Assembly (NCBI RefSeq): GCF_000617845.2
Contig: NZ_DF820425.1
Span: 5,586,741 to 5,650,740, forward strand
Source: Bradyrhizobium sp. DOA9
Lineage (GTDB): Bacteria; Pseudomonadota; Alphaproteobacteria; Rhizobiales; Xanthobacteraceae
Direction: 5' to 3'
Length of the DNA stretch: 64,000 bases
The translations under genes and the position numbers were made by a program. Shown one piece after another: positions 53,946 through 64,000 of this stretch; position 1 is the first letter of the stretch, and each line of letters starts with the position of its first letter. The notes under the pieces are model-generated. The model ran no database searches, had not been told where the DNA came from, and saw only the letters and a program-made list of their open reading frames with translations.

Positions 53946-54317
53946 TTACTTCGGACGCTTGGCGCCGTACTTCGAACGACGCTGCTTACGGTTCTTGACG
54001 CCCTGGGTGTCCAGAACGCCGCGGAGGATGTGATAGCGCACGCCCGGCAAGTCCTTGACGCGGCCGCCGCGGATCATGACCACCGAGTGCTCCTGGAGGT
54101 TATGGCCCTCGCCGGGGATGTAGCCGATCACCTCGAAGCCGTTGGTCAGGCGCACCTTGGCAACCTTACGAAGCGCCGAGTTCGGCTTCTTCGGGGTCGT
54201 GGTGTAGACGCGCGTGCAAACACCACGCTTCTGCGGCGACTGCTGCAGCGCCGGCACCTTCTTGCGCGACTTCTGCACTTCCCGCGGTTGAGCGATCAGC
54301 TGGTTGATCGTCGGCAT
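53946..54317 (-). CDS. rpsL: 30S ribosomal protein S12
   Basis: 123 residues from MPTINQLIAQPREVQKSRKK. Lys43 (in TTTPKKPNSALRK) and Lys88 (GGRVKDLPG), the usual streptomycin-resistance positions, are wild type. The frame is open far upstream, but the conserved start and the AAGGGTGAAGG ribosome-binding region fix this ATG. Two tandem hairpins lie 25-74 bp before it. First gene of the str operon. Confidence 0.98.
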   Translation of the reverse strand: MPTINQLIAQPREVQKSRKKVPALQQSPQKRGVCTRVYTTTPKKPNSALRKVAKVRLTNGFEVIGYIPGEGHNLQEHSVVMIRGGRVKDLPGVRYHILRGVLDTQGVKNRKQRRSKYGAKRPK

Positions 54318-54341
54318 TCTGGCCTTCACCCTTTTTCTGCC

Positions 54342-54391
54342 GCGGCCCCTCGCGGGTCCGCTGTCTTGCCGCGGCCCGTCACCGGGTCCGC
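54342..54391 (-). promoter_or_regulatory. Tandem hairpin pair with GNRA loops in the rpsL leader
   Basis: As RNA on the minus strand, the first unit (54371-54391) folds GCGG, bulged A, CCCG, loop GUGA, CGGG, CCGC. The second unit (54342-54361) folds GCGG, A, CCC, loop GCGA, GGG, G, CCGC. Both have the same outer stem and an A at the same place, and they repeat with a 29-30 nt period. Neither is followed by a T-run, so they are not terminators. Candidate leader regulatory RNA. Confidence 0.55.
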
Positions 54392-54763
54392 AAATTCTGT
54401 TCGAGCTACCCGCCCGAAGGGACCGCCTTGCGCGAATAACCCACGCAAAGCGAAATTGCGCCAACCGCTCCATCAACGAGCGGAAAGCGCTTCGACGCCA
54501 CAGAGGACCGCAGTCTCGAGGCCGTTCAGCGTAACGCTGCGGCCGCACACTGAGGTCATGCATCCGAATTCGATCTCAAGAGAACGTGCTCGAGAGAACT
54601 AAAGTCGCACTGGCATTGCCTAGCTATGATCGACAGCGTTTGAGCGGCATTCGTCGAGGTTGGTGCCCGTCGTTGCGACCCCTTGCAGATCTAGTCTTTG
54701 GGGATCAACGGGTGGCCCGTTCCGACGCTGGCGATGCTCACCGCCTGTCGTTAAGTGAGGCGC

Positions 54764-54792
54764 TTTCTATAAGTGAGAATCGGTCAAGTCAA
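54764..54792 (-). promoter_or_regulatory. Candidate str-operon promoter
   Basis: On the minus strand CTTGACT, a 17-bp spacer and TAGAAA (alternative TATAGA two bases earlier). CTTGAC is the common alphaproteobacterial -35. It would give a leader of about 440 nt before rpsL. Confidence 0.45.
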
Positions 54793-55195
54793 GGTGAAAC
54801 GACAGTCACAAAGCGCTTCATGCGCCGGTCGAAATCGCTGTTTGCCGCCCTCACCGCACAGCCCTGATATAGGATCCAAGTCTCCAATTTGCCAACCCAC
54901 ATATCATTTATATCCGGGTTAAAAGAAACTATATTATCGGCATCGACGGGCTTTTATGCTCGTAATGCGTTAAGACGCGTTAATCTCTCTACGTCGGCAG
55001 CAATCCAGGACGAACATCACCATGATCGGCGTCGAGTGGTCCGGTCCGACCGACAACGGCGGTATCGGCTGCACGAGCTTCCGACGGCCCGGCCGTCTGC
55101 ATGAGACATCTGACCGCGTTTTCGAATCGAACAGACTCGCTGTCAGGTTCGGCCCGCGTGCCACGGACCGGAATCACGGGCTCGCGGTGGCCCGG

Positions 55196-57202
55196 TCACT
55201 CGTCGTCGTCGTCGTCGTCATCGTCGCGATCGTCGGCGGCGTGAGCTGCGGTGCCGTGGGGCTGGTGAATCTGGTCGTTCCACAGCTTGCGATAGGTGCC
55301 GTTCTTTGCGAGCAGCTCGGCGTGGGAGCCGCGCTCGATCGCCCTGCCCCCTGAAATCACGATGATCTCGTCCATCTCGACCACCGACGTCAGACGGTGG
55401 GTCGACCAGATCATGGTGCGGCCCTTGGCGACCTTGAGCAGCGTGCGGTTGATCGCGGCCTCGGTGGTCTGGTCCAGTGCCGAGGTGGCTTCGTCCAGCA
55501 GCAGCACGGAAGGGTTACGGATGATCGCGCGGGCGATCGCGATGCGCTGGCGCTGGCCGCCCGAGAGGGTATCGCCGCGCTCGCCGACCGGCGTGTCGTA
55601 GCGCTGCGGCAGGCTCATGATGTAGCGGTGGATCTCCGCCTTCTTGGCGGCCTCCTCCACCTCCTGGTCAGTTGCGCCCTCCTTGCCGAGCCGGATGTTC
55701 TCGCGGATCGACATGTTGAACAGCATGTTCTCCTGGAACACCACCGCCATGCTCCGGCGCAGCGAGTCCAGCGTCACCTTGCGGACGTCGACGCCGTCGA
55801 TGGTGACGCGGCCTTCGTTGGGCACGTAGAGCCGCAGGATCAGATTGAGCAGCGTGCTCTTGCCGGAGCCGCTCGGACCGACGATCGCGATGCGCTTGCC
55901 GGCATTGAGCTTGAGGCTGAGATTGTCCAGCACCGGCGTCTGGCTGCCCTCGTACTGGAAGGTAACGTGATCGAAGGTGATGTCGTTGGTGATGCGAGGC
56001 AGATCCGGCGCGCCCGGGCGGTCGGCGCCGCGCGTCGGCTCGTCGAGCAATTCCTGGATGTGGCGGATCGCGGCGGCCGAGGAGATCGACACCGGGATGA
56101 AATGCATCACGTGGGCGATGTTGTAGGAGACCTCCCAGAACGCGCTCTCGAAGGTGACGAAGGTGCCGATGGTGATCTGGCCCGTGGTCGCCAGATACGC
56201 GCCGATCGCGAGCACCACGAGGTGCAGGAGGAGCACCGAGATGGTGACCGTCCGCTCCACCATGGTGGAGAGGAATGTGGCCGAAGCGATCCTGTTGCGG
56301 GTCTCGTCGTTGCGCAAGCTGAAGAAGCCGAACATCTTGCGTTGCAGGCTGAACGCCTTGATCACCGCCTGGGCCGCCACGTTCTCCTGCACCAGGCCGA
56401 GCAGCGCCGATTCGTTGAGCTTCTGCTCGTAATTGGCCTGCACCGCCTTCGGCGTCAGGATCCGGGGACCGATCAGCGTGATCGGAAACACCAGCAGCGC
56501 GACGACGGCGAGCTGCCAGTTGAGGAACAGCATCAGGATGATGCCGGCGATCAGCTCCAGGAACGGCAGCGCGGCACTGTTGGCAAACGTCTTGACCGCG
56601 CCTTCAAAGGCCGAGAGATCGACCGAGAAGCGCGACAGGATCTCGCCGCGTCTGGTGCGGCCGAAATAGGCCGCCGGCAGGTCCTGGACGTGCTCGAACA
56701 GGCGCTTGCGGACGTCGGAGATGACGCAACCGGCAAGGCGCGCGTCCCAGCGTTCGTACCAGACCGCGACGACCGAGGTGAAAATGCCGGCGACGGCGAG
56801 CACGCCGAGGATCTTGTAGAGCGCCTGAAAATCCTCCTCGCCGAGCGCATCGTCGATCAGGAACTTGAGGCTGAGCGGCATGATGACGTTGAACAACGTC
56901 TCGACCACGACGCCGAATGCCACGTACGAGAGCATCCGCTTGTAGTTGGACAGATAGGGCTTGACGAACCCGACGATGGTCGCAAGCGCGCCGGCAGCTT
57001 CGCGCGCGGTGAACACGACGAGGTCCTCGTCCTCATCGTCCTCGTCGAGCTCCAGCTCGTCATCCCCCTCGTCTTCGGCGTCCTCGTCGTCTTCGAGGTC
57101 CGGATTGGCGGCGTCGGCGAGCCCGGCCGCCTCTTCCGCGGCGAGCTTCTGTTGGTCGGGAGAAAGAGGCTTGTCGCCGGGCGAGAAAGGCTTGGATGCC
57201 AT
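55196..57202 (-). CDS. ABC exporter (fused permease-ATPase half transporter) with acidic ends
   Basis: 668 residues. Seen: an acidic N-terminal region (residues about 35-63, nearly all Asp/Glu/Leu), a six-helix permease domain from about residue 80, and an ATPase domain with Walker A GPSGSGKST, signature LSGGQRQRIAIARA, Walker B VLLLDEATSALD and the switch His in STHRLTSV. The C-terminus is a run of Asp (DDRDDDDDDDDE). It works as a homodimer of the MsbA/LmrA kind. The substrate is unknown; lipid, glucan or small metabolite are all possible. It lies 133 bp after the oxidoreductase-methyltransferase gene on the same strand, so joint function is plausible. Start at MASKPFSPG rather than 19 codons upstream. 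Confidence 0.9.
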   Translation of the reverse strand: MASKPFSPGDKPLSPDQQKLAAEEAAGLADAANPDLEDDEDAEDEGDDELELDEDDEDEDLVVFTAREAAGALATIVGFVKPYLSNYKRMLSYVAFGVVVETLFNVIMPLSLKFLIDDALGEEDFQALYKILGVLAVAGIFTSVVAVWYERWDARLAGCVISDVRKRLFEHVQDLPAAYFGRTRRGEILSRFSVDLSAFEGAVKTFANSAALPFLELIAGIILMLFLNWQLAVVALLVFPITLIGPRILTPKAVQANYEQKLNESALLGLVQENVAAQAVIKAFSLQRKMFGFFSLRNDETRNRIASATFLSTMVERTVTISVLLLHLVVLAIGAYLATTGQITIGTFVTFESAFWEVSYNIAHVMHFIPVSISSAAAIRHIQELLDEPTRGADRPGAPDLPRITNDITFDHVTFQYEGSQTPVLDNLSLKLNAGKRIAIVGPSGSGKSTLLNLILRLYVPNEGRVTIDGVDVRKVTLDSLRRSMAVVFQENMLFNMSIRENIRLGKEGATDQEVEEAAKKAEIHRYIMSLPQRYDTPVGERGDTLSGGQRQRIAIARAIIRNPSVLLLDEATSALDQTTEAAINRTLLKVAKGRTMIWSTHRLTSVVEMDEIIVISGGRAIERGSHAELLAKNGTYRKLWNDQIHQPHGTAAHAADDRDDDDDDDDE

Positions 57203-57335
57203 GAAACCAACCGATGCTGACGGCCGGCATGACCGCAGAGAATGCAGGAATAGCGGCAACCGCTATTGCACCGATTCTATGCGATCAGGATGAATTCGGC
57301 AAACAATTGGCGAATTCGTTTCCCGTTCCCTGAGA

Positions 57336-59390
57336 CTAGTCTTCGTCCTCGACCTTGTCGAAGAAGGAATAGCGCAAGCTGTCCGCGTCGGCGTACCACT
57401 GCCCCGGCCCCTTGTTGGCGGCGAGCGTCGCCTCCCAGAGCGCATCGGTGCAATCCTTGCGGTGCATCGACAGGTCGAAGCCGTTGCCGAAGAACAGCTC
57501 TGACCATTCCCACCAGGTGCCGAGCTTCTTGACGCCGCGCAGCAGGTCGTAGCGGTCGATCAATGCCGGCGCCATGTCCGAGGTGACGGAGCCGAACACG
57601 AGGCCGGTCTTGACCACGCGGTTGAACTCGCGGATGGCGCGGGCCACCTGCTTCGGGGAAACGTGGCAGAGGCTGGTCTCGAACACGAAGTCGAACGCGC
57701 CGTCCTTGAACGGCATGTCGGTGATCGAGCCGAGCTTGTTGTACTTCTTCAGCGCTTTCGGTGTTTTGGCATGGATGGCGCGGTTGTTCTCGATTCCCCA
57801 CGCATCGATGCCGCGATCGCGCAGCGCGCCGACCAGTTCGCCGCTGGCGGAACCCGCAACCAGCAGCTTGGCGCCCGCCGCCTTGCCCCAGACGATGCCG
57901 ATCAGCTTGGTGAGGTAGCCGGGATCGGTGAAGTGCCGCCACGCCTGGTGATAGGGGCCGAGGCCGCGATAGTTCTCGAAATAGTCGCGATCGATCTTGT
58001 CCGAGAGCGGCTTCTCGCTCTGCGCGCGCTCGCGGCGCAGGCGCATCATCTCGGTCAGGATGATGTCGGTGGCGGCGTCCGAGGAATCGAGCAGGCCGTT
58101 CAGCGTCGAATCGAACAGATAGTCGCCGACCACCACGATGCCGGGGTGCTCCTTCGGCTCGGGCCGGTGATTGGTCATGACGTCGCGCACGGGCAAACCG
58201 CCGGGCAGCGCGTTCACCGACGACAGCCAGCGGTGGATCTTGCCTTCGATGAAGTGCAGACGCGCATCGCCGAGAGAGGCCGGCAGCGATTTCAGGGCGG
58301 CGTCGATCAGCTCCTGGTCCGACAGATTGGCGAAAGCCAGCGCGTCGGAGCCGGGAATGAGCCAGTTCAGAACACCATGCTTGCCGACGTCGTGACGAGC
58401 GCCCTCGTTGTAGACGCAGCAGCCGCCGAAGGCTTCCGACATGAACCAGGCGCCCTGAATCTTGTCGCCCCAGAACGGCTCGTCGAACAGGATCGAGACG
58501 CGCAAATAGTGCGCGGGACGGTCGAAATATGAGACGTGCTTGACCATCGACTTGCGCAGCTGCTCGCCCTCCCAGCCGAGGGTGGCGAGCCAGGAATGCG
58601 GCAGGCAGACCAGCACGAGATCGAAGTCGCGGGTCTCCGGGCCCTTGCCGTTCATCATCTTGAGCTGGTAACGGCCGGTCGGCGCCTTGCCGACGGTGAG
58701 GACGCGGTGATTGAGCTGGATGTCGGCATTGACCTCCGACTGCAGGCAATCGATCAGCTGCTCGTTGCCGTTCTGGATGGAATAGAGGCCGATATAGCCG
58801 TCAACGTCCATCAGATAGTTCTTGAGCGCGTTGAGCCCGTTGGTGTTGTGGCTCTCGGTCGCGATGTCGGAGCGCGCCATCACCTTGAAGAAGCGCTTTG
58901 CGGTGGCGTCCTCGACCTCCTCGTCGAGCACCTGCTCGGCGGTCTTGTAGGCCCAGGGATGCTCGTTGTCGTGCGCGCCGACGCCCTCGTAATACTCCAC
59001 CGGCGACATCACCTCGGCGCAGCGCTTGCGGAAGGCCTCGATCGCTGCCGCAGTCTTGGCGCCGTATTTGCGGCGCATGCCCGGAACGTCGTTGAGCAGC
59101 TCACCGCCGAACTGGACCTGCTCGGCATCCATCGGAATGGTCTGCAGGCCGAAATGCTGGATCAACTCGCGCAAGGGATCCGGACCCGTCATCGAGTAGT
59201 CGTAGATCTCGGCAACGCCGGCCTCGTAAATCGCCGGCGCCGAATCGAACTTGCGCGTGACGATCTTGCCGCCGAGCCGGTCGGAGGCCTCGTAGATTGT
59301 GACGCGGCAGAGGTCGCCGAGCTTGCGCTTCAGGTACCAGGCGCTCATCAGCCCGCCGGGGCCGCCGCCTACGATTGCGAGATCAAGCAT
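57336..59390 (-). CDS. Fusion of FAD-dependent amine-oxidase-type oxidoreductase and SAM methyltransferase
   Basis: 684 residues with two enzyme parts in one frame. N-terminal (about 1-470): FAD dinucleotide motif LAIVGGGPGGLMSAWYLKRK, YEASDRLGGKI, and a C-terminal FAD segment VVVGDYLFDSTLNGLLDSSD, as in flavin amine oxidases, desaturases and protoporphyrinogen-oxidase-like enzymes. C-terminal (about 490-684): class I methyltransferase-like fold with LLVAGSASGEL (a diverged motif I), WGIENNRAIHAK, and the post-motif DMPFKDGAFDFVFETSLCHV. Start MLDLAIVG chosen, since the frame upstream crosses a terminator. Substrate unknown; the two parts could act in sequence on one metabolite that the neighbouring ABC protein exports (inference). 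Confidence 0.87.
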   Translation of the reverse strand: MLDLAIVGGGPGGLMSAWYLKRKLGDLCRVTIYEASDRLGGKIVTRKFDSAPAIYEAGVAEIYDYSMTGPDPLRELIQHFGLQTIPMDAEQVQFGGELLNDVPGMRRKYGAKTAAAIEAFRKRCAEVMSPVEYYEGVGAHDNEHPWAYKTAEQVLDEEVEDATAKRFFKVMARSDIATESHNTNGLNALKNYLMDVDGYIGLYSIQNGNEQLIDCLQSEVNADIQLNHRVLTVGKAPTGRYQLKMMNGKGPETRDFDLVLVCLPHSWLATLGWEGEQLRKSMVKHVSYFDRPAHYLRVSILFDEPFWGDKIQGAWFMSEAFGGCCVYNEGARHDVGKHGVLNWLIPGSDALAFANLSDQELIDAALKSLPASLGDARLHFIEGKIHRWLSSVNALPGGLPVRDVMTNHRPEPKEHPGIVVVGDYLFDSTLNGLLDSSDAATDIILTEMMRLRRERAQSEKPLSDKIDRDYFENYRGLGPYHQAWRHFTDPGYLTKLIGIVWGKAAGAKLLVAGSASGELVGALRDRGIDAWGIENNRAIHAKTPKALKKYNKLGSITDMPFKDGAFDFVFETSLCHVSPKQVARAIREFNRVVKTGLVFGSVTSDMAPALIDRYDLLRGVKKLGTWWEWSELFFGNGFDLSMHRKDCTDALWEATLAANKGPGQWYADADSLRYSFFDKVEDED

Positions 59391-59525
59391 GGGAGTTCCG
59401 TGGTCTTCCGGCCCTGCCCCCTTCACGGGACCACCGGTCTCAGTCGCCTTAGCAGAAGCGCTTTGGCGGCTGAAGGAAAGATGAACAAAGGGCGATCCTG
59501 CATCGCAGCAAGCAATGAAAGCAGC

Positions 59526-59552
59526 AAAAAGGCCGGCAAAAGCCGGCCTTTT
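59526..59552. terminator. Bidirectional terminator downstream of rpoC
   Basis: A 7-bp GC stem GGCCGGC / GCCGGCC with a 4-nt loop, flanked by five A on one side and four T on the other, so it ends the rpoBC transcript in the minus direction. Lies 32 bp after the rpoC stop. Confidence 0.9.
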
Positions 59553-59583
59553 CATTGTCCTCGGTAGTCCTACGGATGAACCA

Positions 59584-63780
<4,197 letters not shown>

Positions 63781-63873
63781 CGTCTTCTCCTCGCGTGCCG
63801 GTCGCCTCCGGCCGCAAATTCGAAAATCACTTCTGCATGGCGCCCTGCCCTCAAGGCCTCGGGCGGGGCGCCG

Positions 63874-63898
63874 ATGCCCGGCCGCGACGGCCGGGCAT
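63874..63898. repeat. Hairpin between rpoB and rpoC (R2-type core)
   Basis: A perfect 10-bp stem ATGCCCGGCC / GGCCGGGCAT with a 5-nt loop, followed by GACA as in the R2 palindromes. An intercistronic RNA hairpin, possibly a processing or stability element. Confidence 0.7.
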
Positions 63899-63909
63899 GA
63901 CAGGTCGAA

Positions 63910-64000
63910 TTACTCGGCCGCTTCCGACGTCGGCGCCGGTCCCATCTTGGAGTTGTGCAGGTCGACGTTGAGGCCGAGCGAGCGCATTTCCTTGACCAGC
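63910..64000 (-). CDS. rpoB: RNA polymerase beta subunit, C-terminal end (partial)
   Basis: The last 29 codons plus stop are visible. They read LVKEMRSLGLNVDLHNSKMG and a Pro/Ala/Glu end (PAPTSEAAE). The LVKEMRSLGL-type word is the conserved RpoB C-terminus, and position before rpoC confirms it. The rest lies outside the window. Confidence 0.95.
   Translation of the reverse strand, partial: LVKEMRSLGLNVDLHNSKMGPAPTSEAAE

Larger units (their letters stand above)
54318..55195. other. Intergenic region of about 880 bp upstream of rpsL
   Basis: Contains the long rpsL leader with two hairpins, a promoter-like pair, and further up an AT-rich stretch (about 54890-54990) unusual for this genome, with the near-repeat GCGTTAAGACGCGTTAA. 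Short open frames on both strands have no ribosome-binding site or recognisable content, so I call no gene. Confidence 0.6.

Noticed and set aside
54318..54563. 82-codon N-terminal extension of rpsL
   Set aside because: The frame is open by chance. It contains the two hairpins and lacks the conserved S12 start.
54586..54867. Plus-strand reading frame of 93 codons upstream of rpsL
   Set aside because: No ribosome-binding site, no family resemblance, and it overlaps the candidate str promoter.
55022..55354. Plus-strand frame with a poly-Val segment
   Set aside because: The Val run is the antisense reading of the Asp tail of the ABC exporter.

Overview
The window is a GC-rich alphaproteobacterial chromosome segment. 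The organism is most likely Bradyrhizobium or a close relative (inference). This rests on the gene order rpoB-rpoC / rpsL-rpsG-fusA-tuf / S10-spc-alpha, a GCG_CRPN-type secreted peptide, an Atp12-type chaperone, fliK-fhlB, and several families of long dispersed palindromes that I associate with Bradyrhizobium genomes. I see no tRNA or rRNA gene, insertion sequence, prophage or CRISPR array.

Layout. (1) 1-4.5 kb, minus strand: a four-gene beta-oxidation-like cluster (thiolase, OB-fold/zinc-ribbon partner, MaoC hydratase, SDR cut by the window edge), then about 0.95 kb without genes that holds two dispersed repeats. (2) 4.5-20.3 kb: metabolic and accessory genes. These include a fused indolepyruvate oxidoreductase, a tri-haem cytochrome c, a TRIC-like channel, a PEP-mutase-like protein with two dimeric alpha-beta barrel proteins, an ArsR regulator, a secreted hydrolase, two small secreted proteins, a GST, a Fic/antitoxin pair overlapping the end of pccB, and a DUF4260 protein. 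(3) 20.5-31.4 kb: a coiled-coil protein, then a co-directional minus-strand run (DegP-type protease, rarA, RluA-type pseudouridine synthase, secreted peptide, ATP12, fliK, fhlB, OXA-type beta-lactamase), with a divergent OprO/P-like porin. (4) 31.4-33.9 kb: an HxlR regulator divergent from a zinc-type dehydrogenase/quinone reductase, and an SDR. (5) 34.1-54.3 kb: the complete ribosomal-protein supercluster, all minus strand, with EF-G, EF-Tu, SecY, Adk and RpoA. (6) 55.2-64 kb: an ABC exporter, a flavin oxidoreductase-methyltransferase fusion, rpoC, and the 3' end of rpoB.

The most unusual item is a second, divergent SecY-like protein encoded between secY and adk with 4-bp overlaps on both sides. 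Compared with the adjacent canonical SecY it lacks about 16 residues where the plug helix lies, has Ala in place of the Arg equivalent to E. coli SecY R357, and has lost the basic KRQ stretch of the fourth cytoplasmic loop. The next gene, adk, carries an approximately 83-residue lysine/alanine-rich, histone-H1-like tail. Other points of interest are a tandem pair of GNRA-capped hairpins in the rpsL leader, the Fic module coupled to pccB, and the oxidoreductase-methyltransferase fusion beside an ABC exporter with poly-acidic ends.
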